From Bilifractor sp002394235 (GTDB lineage Bacteria; Bacillota; Clostridia; Lachnospirales; Lachnospiraceae): 64,000 nucleotides of DNA. The DNA is taken from NCBI RefSeq assembly GCF_052118845.1, contig NZ_JBQKGJ010000019.1:7773-71772 (forward strand), in the 5' to 3' direction. The position numbers and the translations under genes were made by a program. Under the pieces are notes generated by a model. That model was given only the letters and a program-made list of their open reading frames with translations. It ran no database searches and had not been told where the DNA came from. Shown here piece by piece: positions 36,720 through 44,150 of the stretch (position 1 is the stretch's first letter; each line of letters opens with the position of its first letter).

Positions 36720-36762
36720 AAAAGCCGACTGACATAAAGTATTTTACCATGTCAGTCGTCTT
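36720..36762. terminator. Hairpin terminator after the LlaJI-type endonuclease gene
   Basis: GACTGACAT (36727-36735) and ATGTCAGTC (36749-36757) form a 9-bp stem flanked by AAAAG and CTTTT, so it can terminate in both directions. It lies about 120 bases past the stop codon of the endonuclease and ahead of the ImmA/IrrE operon. Confidence 0.75.
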
Positions 36763-36880
36763 TTGTAAAGTTATGCACCGTTTAAATTAGAACTTGTAAA
36801 TTAAAATATGCTAAAACGCTATTTTAGTCAATTAATGTTGAATCTGTTTGTCGGGTTTGTCAATCCGATTAAATGCTGCT

Positions 36881-38350
36881 TTAATTTTCCAAATTCAAAA
36901 CCTCTATATCTATCGTTGTTTCCGAAAGATAGCAATCAAACACCTTGTGAGCCGGCAGAAGACGGACAGCTATATTTTCAAGCCCAAGCGCATGGAGCAT
37001 TCTAAGTTCTGCATATCCCTTGTCTATATATTCATCTTTTTCTGTCGGAAAAAGGAAGCAGTTTCTCACCTTCGTTAATCCGTGTTTCTGCATAAAGTCC
37101 TTGTATGCAAGCTGGTAAAGATACTGTTTCGTTATTGACTCAATTCCAGGCTGTCCCCGCAGAGCATCTTTTTCCATATAAAGGTTATAGTATTTAGCAT
37201 CAAATATGATAAAGCAGTCTTCGGAAATCGTAATGAGATCAGGTATCAGGGTATCACTTGCAGTATGACTGTATACATCTCCGGAAGCCTGTGCCGCGGT
37301 CCATACTGGCTTCTCTATAATTTCAATGAGTTTCTTTCTGGCTAGCGGCTTATAGTCTTCATCCAGTGGTAAAGGCAATGGGAGATTCCTTAGTTCTGCC
37401 TGCAGCATATTGTTGAAAACCGCCGCGCATACCTTTTCCCACACGAGATTGAATGAGTTCGTTCCGAACAAGCTGACACCATCATCCATTTCCGCAACAC
37501 GCCTGTCTGCAGCAATATATGCATACATCGTTTTCAGCAGAATCTGTTTGCGAGTATTGAACTGCACAGAAAGCTCGCTGATGATACGGTCGAGAATATA
37601 ATCCGTATCTCCAAAATCGGACACTTCATCATCTGTAAGTTCAAGAGGTTCAATATCAAAAAGCTCTGTCAGCTGCGCTTCCTTCAGCTGTTTTGAACAC
37701 TCCGTCAGCACCGCCTGATGCAGCCGGTGAAAGTAGTCTGTTTCATCATTCACTGTCCGCCTTGTGAATAATTCCATGTAATATGGCCGTCCGTTGCTTA
37801 TAACCGGAAAGCATTCATCAATCGTTCTTCCCCAGAGAATATTTCCCTCGCCATTAACCTCGATAACATTCTCATTGTTGCTGTAAAGACCATATTCATA
37901 ATAATCATTCAGCAGAAACAGAATCACAGCCAGAAGATTGAAGCTTCTGCTCTCGGCATCACCATTAAAAAGATTTATAATCTGCTCTTCGGAGCGGTTG
38001 TATTTTGAGATTACACGCATTACCTGCTTCATCTCGGCAAGCGACTGTCCGTTAGAGAAAATGTATTTCGGATAGCATTTGAGAACACGGTCTCCGACCA
38101 TTATTACACCGACGAACGTAAAGACATACAGATATGTACTGTCGTCAACCTCAACATCGGCTACTTCAACATCTTCCTCCAGAAGATCCGACATGTTCTT
38201 CTGAAATTCGGATGCTTTTACGCTCTTCAACACGCCGAACTGCTTGAGTCTGCGTATGACTGGCACGGTTTTTTCTTCGGAGCAATGTAAAATATGGGCA
38301 AGTTCCGCCTGCGTGTACCTTTTTTGTTCTTTTACATACTCCGATATCAT
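36881..38350 (-). CDS. LlaJI-type restriction endonuclease subunit (McrC-like)
   Basis: 489 residues matching the LlaJI restriction endonuclease family. An N-terminal winged-helix-like segment (RYTQAELAHILHCSEEKT) is followed by a helical middle and a PD-(D/E)XK nuclease core with PDLITISEDCFIIFDAKYY (the DAK motif). In LlaJI and McrBC-type systems such a subunit works with a GTP-powered McrB-like translocase, and LlaJI also has two cytosine methyltransferases. None of these genes is in the window, so the endonuclease is an orphan or a remnant. Its 5' end is directly abutted by the prophage terminase remnant, and what lay upstream may have been lost with it. Confidence 0.82.
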   Translation of the reverse strand: MISEYVKEQKRYTQAELAHILHCSEEKTVPVIRRLKQFGVLKSVKASEFQKNMSDLLEEDVEVADVEVDDSTYLYVFTFVGVIMVGDRVLKCYPKYIFSNGQSLAEMKQVMRVISKYNRSEEQIINLFNGDAESRSFNLLAVILFLLNDYYEYGLYSNNENVIEVNGEGNILWGRTIDECFPVISNGRPYYMELFTRRTVNDETDYFHRLHQAVLTECSKQLKEAQLTELFDIEPLELTDDEVSDFGDTDYILDRIISELSVQFNTRKQILLKTMYAYIAADRRVAEMDDGVSLFGTNSFNLVWEKVCAAVFNNMLQAELRNLPLPLPLDEDYKPLARKKLIEIIEKPVWTAAQASGDVYSHTASDTLIPDLITISEDCFIIFDAKYYNLYMEKDALRGQPGIESITKQYLYQLAYKDFMQKHGLTKVRNCFLFPTEKDEYIDKGYAELRMLHALGLENIAVRLLPAHKVFDCYLSETTIDIEVLNLEN

Positions 38351-38391
38351 TCTTCAGATGCTCCATCCGGATCTGTCTGGGCATATCCATT

Positions 38392-38669
38392 ATGAGCAAG
38401 ACAGCAAAGCAGACCCCCGGCGAGGAGAACGCCTTCCGGCAGCTGAGACTTAATCAATAGGTGAAGCAGGCCGTCCGGTGCTCCGCTTGATGATGGATAA
38501 CATCTTCATCCGCCGTGACCCTGCAGGAAACATCAAGGCTGATAAGGAGAAATCAACGGAGAAAATCGACGGCGCGGTCGCCATGATCATGGGGCTTGAC
38601 CGGGCGATCCGCTGCGGAAATGACAGCGGCGAATCGTTTTACGATGACCGAGGAATTCTATTTTTGTAA
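38392..38669 (+). pseudogene. Phage terminase large subunit remnant (terL)
   Basis: Two pieces of a Terminase_1-type large subunit are joined. The first, 38392-38460, encodes AKQTPGEENAFRQLRLNQ and ends at a TAG where the family has Trp. It continues VKQAVR in the same frame and is then joined, with a frame change, to the C-terminal part (PVLRLMMDNIFIRRDPAGNI through DKEKSTEKIDGAVAMIMG to YDDRGILFL), ending at 38669. An internal stop and a large internal deletion make it a pseudogene. The C-terminal nuclease end is well preserved in sequence, so decay is not very old. Confidence 0.85.
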
Positions 38670-38677
38670 TCATATGA

Positions 38678-38706
38678 TTGCATTTGTATTTGCTTTGTGC
38701 TAGTAT
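38678..38706 (+). promoter_or_regulatory. Promoter of the RelB-PIN pair
   Basis: TTGCAT (38678-38683) and TAGTAT (38701-38706) with a 17-base spacer, 24 bases before the antitoxin ATG, followed by AAGGAGG as ribosome site. Confidence 0.65.
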
Positions 38707-38730
38707 GAAATCAGAAAAGGAGGTGTTCTT

Positions 38731-39012
38731 ATGGCAAACACACTTGTTCAATTCCGTACAGACGAAACCGAGCGAACCGAGGCAACTCAAATTTTAGATC
38801 AGCTGGGTCTGGACATGCCATCCTATCTGAGAATGTGTGTCTCCAGACTGGTCAGAGATCGGGGCATCCCTTTCAGCATGAAAATTGATGAGGCATCTGA
38901 AAACAAGGGCGTCTCTGCTATGAAGCGTGCCAGCCGGATTGCGGAAGAAAATGGTATCTCGGATATGACGCTTGATGAAATCAATGCCGAAATAGCAGAA
39001 GCCAGAAAGTGA
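38731..39012 (+). CDS. RelB/DinJ-family antitoxin
   Basis: 93 residues. N-terminal ribbon-helix-helix of the RelB/DinJ type: TLVQFRTDETERTEATQILD then LGLDMPSYLRMCVSRLVRDRG, and a C-terminal toxin-binding tail (ISDMTLDEINAEIAEARK). The protein should bind its own promoter and neutralise the PIN toxin encoded next. AAGGAGG lies 6 bases upstream. The gene sits between phage terL and portal remnants, so it was probably cargo of the former prophage. Confidence 0.9.
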   Translation: MANTLVQFRTDETERTEATQILDQLGLDMPSYLRMCVSRLVRDRGIPFSMKIDEASENKGVSAMKRASRIAEENGISDMTLDEINAEIAEARK

Positions 39013-39019
39013 GGTGTCT

Positions 39020-39445
39020 GTGAAATATTTTGCAGTGATTGATACCAACGTTCTGGTTTCCGCAGCACTAAAATGGAAATCCGTCCCCGGAAGCATAGTA
39101 AACCTGACGTTCAATGACGTAATTGTTCCTCTGGTAAATAAAGAAATTCTTGAAGAATACCGTTCTGTTCTTTTACGACCGAAGTTTCATCTTACAGAGA
39201 AAATTGTCCAAGATATCATCGATGAGTTTGTTTCTCATGCACTGGATATTTCTGAAGAACACCTGGATATTGATCTTCCGGATTCGAAAGACAGAGTGTT
39301 CTACGAAGTTACGATGCAGGCCAGAAAAGATGAAGATGCATATCTCGTAACCGGAAATATCAAGCATTTTCCTATAAAACCATATATAGTAACTCCAAGG
39401 CAAATGCTTGATATTATACTGAATGCCACAAATGATAACGAATAA
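39020..39445 (+). CDS. PIN-domain toxin
   Basis: About 141 residues. PIN-domain ribonuclease of the 'putative toxin component' family: first acidic site in AVIDTNVLVSA, second at NKEILEEY, third in DSKDRVFYEV and a last Asp in KDEDAYLVTGN. These acidic residues should hold the metal for RNA cleavage. The start is GTG at 39020 (MKYFAVID) with GAGG 5 bases before; the GTG two codons upstream is an alternative. Coupled to the antitoxin gene (7 bases apart). Pairing of a RelB-type antitoxin with a PIN toxin rather than RelE is a known but less common combination. Confidence 0.88.
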   Translation: MKYFAVIDTNVLVSAALKWKSVPGSIVNLTFNDVIVPLVNKEILEEYRSVLLRPKFHLTEKIVQDIIDEFVSHALDISEEHLDIDLPDSKDRVFYEVTMQARKDEDAYLVTGNIKHFPIKPYIVTPRQMLDIILNATNDNE

Positions 39446-39456
39446 GAACTTTTACC

Positions 39457-39490
39457 AGCACCAATCCATATCACGGATCGGTGCTTTTCT
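39457..39490 (+). terminator. Terminator of the toxin-antitoxin operon
   Basis: AGCACCAATCC and GGATCGGTGCT form the stem, followed by TTTTCTT, 11 bases past the toxin stop codon. Confidence 0.8.
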
Positions 39491-39514
39491 TATGTCATTT
39501 TTAGGAGAAATCAG

Positions 39515-39640
39515 ATGAGAGTATTTTTGAAGCTATTTACAAGAGATAAGCCCAGGGATTCAACGAACGGCTCCGGCTTTCGCTACTACTTCGGCGGCAC
39601 AACTTCCGGCAATACGGTAACGGAACGGTCTGCATGCTGA
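39515..39640 (+). pseudogene. Phage portal protein remnant (N-terminal 41 codons)
   Basis: ATG at 39515 behind AGGAGAAATCAG opens a 41-codon frame, MRVFLKLFTRDKPRD then GSGFRYYFGGTTSGNTVTER, which matches the N-terminus of HK97-type portal proteins before a TGA. The rest of the portal gene is absent. In tailed phages the portal gene directly follows terL, which is how this is arranged relative to the terL remnant, apart from the toxin-antitoxin pair between. Confidence 0.78.
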
Positions 39641-39736
39641 TTCCCACTGTATAATCGTCTAAAGCCCTGTACTCTTATTTTTGACCTTGCACCCTTTTTC
39701 TCTGCTGCTACACATTAACAAATGGCAATACCCTCT

Positions 39737-39864
39737 CACTTTTTTCTGCGGTCTCTGAGTTCTATATAAGTGAGCAACGCACCCCTCAATTCCTCACTGA
39801 ATCCGTCAAGATCCGTGGCAGAAATTGCCCCTTCGTCCAAAAGATTCATCGGAATAAATTTCAT
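39737..39864 (-). other. Possible small coding sequence behind the truncated duplicate
   Basis: From ATG at 39864 it opens MKFIPMNLLDEGAISATDLD and on toward EELRG; a stretch resembling ALLTYIELRDRRKK follows, but the frame between them does not stay open over the whole length as I count it, so it may be a frameshifted remnant. It is 24 bases downstream of the truncated copy of the duplicated gene. Confidence 0.3.
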
Positions 39865-39868
39865 ATTG

Positions 39869-40182
39869 TGCAGCGGCATCACATGCAATCAATCATCTTC
39901 GTCACCTTCACCGAGTCCATAGTTAAGGAACTCATTATATCTCGCGTTGGCTGTCTCCGCCTCTTTCTTCGCGATCCACCGCTCACGGTCGCTCATGATT
40001 GCCAGCATCTCATCAGCGATTTCCTCCGCTGTCCGCGGCTTTGCGGCATACAGATATGCCGTCATGCGGCGCATGGTCTTTTCCGATCCGAGATTCTTTG
40101 CAATCGCCTTGCCGAATTCTTCCGGGTATCCCATATGAATGATTGTCTCAGGCAGCTCGCGATAAGCCGCTTTCCATGATTC
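39869..40182. repeat. 314-bp direct repeat, copy 1
   Basis: Matches 43825-44138 at a constant offset of 3956 bases with about ten differences. It starts TGCAGCGGCATCACATGC and ends TTTCCATGATTC. Outside these limits the two copies differ completely. Copy 1 lies downstream of the B12 importer operon. Confidence 0.93.
39889..40182 (-). pseudogene. Truncated copy of the 100-residue protein gene
   Basis: Encodes the same protein as 43845-44150 from SWKAAYREL to the stop, but its 5' end is replaced: the frame runs back into AASVVI and then through the terminator of the B12 operon. It has no proper start or ribosome site there, so it is probably not expressed as a full protein. Only two amino-acid positions differ from the intact copy near its ends (LPET for LLET and LGEG for FGEG). 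Confidence 0.75.
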
Positions 40183-40241
40183 TATCACGACGCTCGCCGC
40201 ACACGAATACTTCGCATTCGGCTGCGGCTCACTGTTCGCGT

Positions 40242-40270
40242 AAATAAAAATCCAGCCCGAGAAGGCTGGA
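40242..40270 (-). terminator. Terminator of the B12 importer operon
   Basis: On the minus strand CCAGCC-TTCTC-GGGCTGG forms a stem followed by ATTTTTATTT, 21 bases past the ATPase stop codon. Confidence 0.88.
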
Positions 40271-40290
40271 AAAAACGGGATCAATGTTCA

Positions 40291-41052
40291 TCAGGAACGC
40301 AGATATATGATATGCATATGCCCGTCAGCATCGTAGACAATCTGGCTTTCTACATGATAGACTTCCCTGATCATTTGTGTCGTGAGTACTTCTTCCGGCG
40401 TTCCGCTGGCCAGGATCTGTCCGTTACGCAGAACATAAAGTCTGTCGCAGAACATGGCTGCCATATTCAGGTCATGAATCGCGGAGATGACAGTAATATT
40501 CAGGCTTTTAACAATATCCAAAAGCTCCAGTTGATAGGTAATGTCCAGATGGTTGGTCGGCTCGTCCAGGATGAGGCACGGCGTTTTCTGCGCCAGTGCC
40601 CTGGCAAGAATCACTCTCTGCTGTTCTCCTCCAGAAAGAGTGGAAAAACTTCTGTCCGCCATAGAAAGCATATTTACCTTTTCTAACGCTTCCCTCACAA
40701 TCCGATAATCCTCCGCGTTATCTCTCTCAAAGGCAGATTTATGCGGTGCTCTTCCCATCAGGACTACCTGCGTGACAGAAAAATCAAAGTTATAATAATT
40801 ATGCTGTGCCACCACAGCCATTTCACGGGCAGACTGTTTATAGGACAGGTGCGCGATATCCTTCTGATTGATATAAACAGCCCCCTGATCTGGTTTCAAA
40901 ACCCGGTAAATACATTTCAGCAGAGTAGATTTTCCGCTTCCGTTGGGTCCGATCAGTCCGATGAACTCCTGGTTTTCCGCTTTAAAACTGACAGAACTAA
41001 GGATTTCTCTGACTCCGTAGGAAAGCCCGATATCTTTTACGCTTACATCCAT
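40291..41052 (-). CDS. btuD: Vitamin B12 ABC transporter ATP-binding protein
   Basis: 253 residues of the FecCD/BtuCD-type ATPase family. Walker A GPNGSGKST, Q-loop in AVVAQHNYY, signature LSGGEQQRV, Walker B CLILDEPTNHLD, H-loop ISAIHD. Its ATG overlaps the stop codon of the permease gene (TAATG), so the two are coupled. It is last in the riboswitch-controlled operon btuF-btuC-btuD, which assigns it to cobalamin or cobinamide uptake rather than iron. Confidence 0.9.
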   Translation of the reverse strand: MDVSVKDIGLSYGVREILSSVSFKAENQEFIGLIGPNGSGKSTLLKCIYRVLKPDQGAVYINQKDIAHLSYKQSAREMAVVAQHNYYNFDFSVTQVVLMGRAPHKSAFERDNAEDYRIVREALEKVNMLSMADRSFSTLSGGEQQRVILARALAQKTPCLILDEPTNHLDITYQLELLDIVKSLNITVISAIHDLNMAAMFCDRLYVLRNGQILASGTPEEVLTTQMIREVYHVESQIVYDADGHMHIIYLRS

Positions 41053-42137
41053 TACTGACTGCCTCCAAAACCATAGGATTTGCTCGCCATCAGATAAATA
41101 AAGCACGGCGCTCCGATCATGGAAATCAATATTCCAATCGGCATTTCAGAATTTGGAAGGATCACCCGGCATGCCACATCTGCCCAGATCAGAAAAACAG
41201 CGCCGACCAGTGCCGTCACCGGAATCAGTCTCCTGTGGTCTGTGCCGAAAAACATCCGTACCACATGTGGTACAATCAATCCCACAAACCCGATGGTTCC
41301 CGCGGAATACACCGCAATACCTATCATCAGAGAAGCCAGAACCATATACCAGCTCCGGATTTTCTGAAGATTTGTTCCAAGAGTAATCGACGTCTCGTCT
41401 CCCAGAAGCATCAGATTCAGATTTCTGGATTGTGTCCAGAATACAATGACTCCGGCAAGCACAATCGGAAGAATCCCGGGTACATCAGACCAGCTGGCGC
41501 CTCCCAGACTTCCCATCATCCAGAACGTAATTTGTGCCGTAGCATCCTTGTTATTAGCAAGATAGATAAAAAAGCTGGAGAAGGCGGAGCAGACTGCACT
41601 GACTGCCATACCGGCCAGAATCATTTTCCCTGCATTGGACGGACCGCCTGTATTCGCGATAAATAAAACGGCAAAAGAAGTCAGCATGGCTCCTAAAAAA
41701 GCCATAGCTCCTACCGCTCCGGCTCCGAAAAAAGATCCGGCTCCAAAAAGGATTGCCAGCGTGGCTCCCATCTCAGCGCCTGAGGATATACCAAGCACAT
41801 AGGGATCCGCCAGGGGATTTTTTACAATCGCCTGCATGACCGCGCCACAGACAGAAAGCGCCATCCCCACGGCAATGGCAAGCATGACGCGGGGAAAGCG
41901 GATCAGCCATACAACATCGTGAACGGCTCCTGTATGGTAGGCATCAAATTTCCGGATGTGAAAAAGCTCCCGTAATACCACCTTATATACATCGGCAACT
42001 GAAATATCGGCATTACCGAAAGTAATGGATATCAGGACAGAAGCGGCCAGCAGCACGGCAAGAATAAGAACCGTCATTCCATATGCCGCAGCTGAAACCG
42101 GATGCTGTTCTGTATCTCTTTTTTTTCTCTTACGCAC
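41052..42137 (-). CDS. btuC: Vitamin B12 ABC transporter permease
   Basis: 361 residues, FecCD-family permease with about ten helices. Diagnostic pieces: IRFPRVMLAIAVGMALSVCG, NPLADPYVLGISSGAEMGA, IGFVGLIVPHVVRMFFGTDH, LLLSD-like segment LLGDETSITLGTN. Located between the binding protein (16 bases upstream) and the ATPase (overlap). Family members move siderophores, haem or B12; the cobalamin riboswitch in the leader points to B12. Confidence 0.9.
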   Translation of the reverse strand: MRKRKKRDTEQHPVSAAAYGMTVLILAVLLAASVLISITFGNADISVADVYKVVLRELFHIRKFDAYHTGAVHDVVWLIRFPRVMLAIAVGMALSVCGAVMQAIVKNPLADPYVLGISSGAEMGATLAILFGAGSFFGAGAVGAMAFLGAMLTSFAVLFIANTGGPSNAGKMILAGMAVSAVCSAFSSFFIYLANNKDATAQITFWMMGSLGGASWSDVPGILPIVLAGVIVFWTQSRNLNLMLLGDETSITLGTNLQKIRSWYMVLASLMIGIAVYSAGTIGFVGLIVPHVVRMFFGTDHRRLIPVTALVGAVFLIWADVACRVILPNSEMPIGILISMIGAPCFIYLMASKSYGFGGSQ

Positions 42138-42152
42138 GTTCCTGTCACCTGC

Positions 42153-43319
42153 TTAAAAACTGAATCCGGCATCGGGATAAAGGCCCTTGGCAAAGGTTTC
42201 AATTCCATCCTGTGTCCTGGTTGCCGCAGCGTACATCTCGCTCAGCATTATCGGAACAACCCGTCCATTCTTCACCGCGGACAGGCTCTGAAAAGTCTTA
42301 TCATCATTGAAGACCGCCAGCTTCTCATCCTGGATTGTCTGCGGATCATCTCCGGAATATGGCATATACACAACAAAAATAACATCCGGATCGGCTGCGA
42401 TGATATCTTCCTTTCCCACTTCAGATGCATCCGGATTTGCCAGCTCTGCCCCCAGCTGCGTCACCATGTCGCCTCCAAGCGAATCCGCCCCGTAATTGGT
42501 GAATGTATCGTCATTGGATTCCAGAATCATAACCGAAGGCTTTTCCTGCTGGCTCCCTGCCTGAGCAAGCACATCTGCTATTGTACTTTTCATTTTATTA
42601 ACGATAGCTTCTGCCCTGTCCTGAACATCAAAAATAATTCCAAGGTTGAGGATGTCCTGATACTCATTTTCCAGTGTCCGGGGGCTGTCATTACGGGCAG
42701 TATTGGAATTGATGTAAACATTGGTTCCCTTGTTGATCCAGTCCATCGTATCGCCCAGTGTTTTTTCCTGGAACAGAGACCCCCAGGACAAAATCATATC
42801 CGGTTCCAGCATCGTAACCGTTTCTTTGGAAGGAGTGAACTCATCCAGGTAATTCAGACTGTCAAAGGCGGCTTTCATGCTGTCCGGAACGGCATTGTCC
42901 AGTCCCGCAGCCGCTACGATGTGATCCTGAAGTCCCAGAGCAAGCAGTGTTTCTATACTGCCCTGATAGACGGCCAGAACCTTCTCCGGTGCTTTCTCGT
43001 AGGTGGTTTCGATCGCCTTTCCGTCCGAACCATATGTCTTAATTGTTACAGGATACTGCGTGTGTTTGGATGTTGCTTCCGCAGAAGATGACGTAACAAC
43101 GGTCTCCTGTTCCGATACCTGGGATCCGGAAACAGCGTTTTCTGAAGATCCTACCTCCTGTTCCTTGGAAGCTGAAGTGACATTCGCTGCCACAGAAGAG
43201 GATGCGGCACTTTGTCCGGAATCTCCCGAAGAGGAGCCTCCTCCGCATCCGGCAATCCCTAATGCCAGACCGGATGACAGCATGACAGCCACAATCTGTT
43301 TCCATACTTTGTTTTTCAT
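42153..43319 (-). CDS. btuF: Vitamin B12-binding lipoprotein
   Basis: 388 residues. Lipobox ALGIAGC, a long Ser/Glu-rich linker to about residue 85, then a class III binding-protein fold (KVLAVYQGSIETLLALGL, EPDMILSWGSLF, SVMILESNDDTFTNYG, GRVVPIMLSEMYAAATR). AAGGAAATG region supplies the ribosome site. First gene after the cobalamin riboswitch. The binding protein should capture B12 or cobinamide outside the membrane and hand it to BtuC. Confidence 0.9.
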   Translation of the reverse strand: MKNKVWKQIVAVMLSSGLALGIAGCGGGSSSGDSGQSAASSSVAANVTSASKEQEVGSSENAVSGSQVSEQETVVTSSSAEATSKHTQYPVTIKTYGSDGKAIETTYEKAPEKVLAVYQGSIETLLALGLQDHIVAAAGLDNAVPDSMKAAFDSLNYLDEFTPSKETVTMLEPDMILSWGSLFQEKTLGDTMDWINKGTNVYINSNTARNDSPRTLENEYQDILNLGIIFDVQDRAEAIVNKMKSTIADVLAQAGSQQEKPSVMILESNDDTFTNYGADSLGGDMVTQLGAELANPDASEVGKEDIIAADPDVIFVVYMPYSGDDPQTIQDEKLAVFNDDKTFQSLSAVKNGRVVPIMLSEMYAAATRTQDGIETFAKGLYPDAGFSF

Positions 43320-43379
43320 TTCCTTGATTCCTTTCTAACTGGAAATATGATGATTTGATTGAAGAGTATAATTACGGCA

Positions 43380-43408
43380 TAAAAAAAACCGTTTTCCAAC
43401 GAAAACGG
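43380..43408 (-). terminator. Intrinsic terminator of the cobalamin riboswitch
   Basis: On the minus strand CCGTTTTC-GTTG-GAAAACGG is a perfect 8-bp stem followed by eight T (43381-43388), 60 bases upstream of the btuF start. In this position it is the expression platform: B12 binding should favour this hairpin and stop transcription. Confidence 0.9.
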
Positions 43409-43509
43409 CACAAAACAGCAATCAAAAACAAACCGGATTCTCTGCCCCGGTGTTTTGTCTCACAAGTTCTTTTTGTAATAACATTATCTGCCGTAACCGT
43501 TATTTACAA

Positions 43510-43663
43510 ACTGCAAGCAGGCTTCCTGACTTATGGCCATATTCTGTACCGCCTTCCCAGGCACCCGGCCCAGTGGCATTCTGGCACAAAAAACCAATTA
43601 CAGTTGCGGGACAGTACAGGATTCTCACCTGTTTTCCTTTTCGGAATTCTCCGCACTTGCAGT
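43510..43663 (-). promoter_or_regulatory. Cobalamin riboswitch
   Basis: Reading the minus strand, ACTGCAAG (43656-43663) and CTTGCAGT (43510-43517) close P1. Inside are GGTGAGAATCC, GTCCCGCAACTGTAA, GCCACTG, and the B12-box-like AAGTCAGGAAGCCTGC. This order is that of AdoCbl-type aptamers. It precedes the btuFCD-type operon and a strong intrinsic terminator. Confidence 0.94.
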
Positions 43664-43677
43664 CGCTAATGGAAAAC

Positions 43678-43706
43678 ATTCTAACATATTCCAGTGAACG
43701 CAACAA
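43678..43706 (-). promoter_or_regulatory. Promoter of the riboswitch-btuFCD transcript
   Basis: TTGTTG (43701-43706) and TAGAAT (43678-43683) with a 17-base spacer, placed so that transcription would start just before the aptamer P1. Confidence 0.65.
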
Positions 43707-43824
43707 GTATTTTCAAGAAAACCAACATCTCACTTCAGATTGTAATCATTTTCCCGGATTTCTTCGCGGCTCACCACACGGCTACAAATGTAAGGTCACT
43801 TCATATTATCAAAAATCACGAGAA

Positions 43825-44138
43825 TGCAGCGGCATCACATGCAATCAATCATCTTCGTCACCTTCACCGAATCCATAGTTAAGAAACTCATTATATCTGG
43901 CGTTGGCTGTCTCCGCCTCTTTCTTCGCGATCCACCGCTCACGGTCGCTCATGATTGCCAGCATCTCATCAGCGATTTCCTCCGCTGTCCGCGGCTTTGC
44001 GGCATACAGATATGCCGTCATGCGGCGCATGGTCTTTTCCGATCCGAGATTCTTCGCGATTGCCTTGCCGAATTCTTCCGGGTAGCCCATATGGATGATT
44101 GTCTCAAGCAGCTCGCGATAAGCCGCTTTCCATGATTC
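43825..44138. repeat. 314-bp direct repeat, copy 2
   Basis: The upstream partner of 39869-40182. It covers the 3' part of the intact 100-residue gene, from codon 6 to the stop and 20 bases beyond. Its inner end lies about 120 bases before the riboswitch promoter. Confidence 0.93.
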
Positions 44139-44150
44139 CGGCGCACTCAT
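43845..44150 (-). CDS. Unknown 101-residue protein coupled to peptide deformylase
   Basis: Starts MSAPESWKAAYREL with its ATG overlapping the TGA of the deformylase gene (ATGA, 44147-44150), so translation is coupled. The protein is helical and charged (KTMRRMTAYLYAAKPRT, EEIADEMLAIMSDRERW, YNEFLNYGFGEGDEDD) with a very acidic end and no recognised domain. The 3' 314 bases of this locus are repeated downstream of the B12 operon, where a truncated copy remains. Confidence 0.75.
   Translation of the reverse strand: MSAPESWKAAYRELLETIIHMGYPEEFGKAIAKNLGSEKTMRRMTAYLYAAKPRTAEEIADEMLAIMSDRERWIAKKEAETANARYNEFLNYGFGEGDEDD

Noticed and set aside
40242..40290. N-terminal extension of the truncated duplicate gene
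   Set aside because: The added residues are encoded by the terminator of the B12 operon, so the extension is accidental.
40291..43319. Iron-siderophore uptake as the role of the FecCD-type transporter
   Set aside because: The leader holds a cobalamin riboswitch with terminator; this favours B12 or a corrinoid as substrate.
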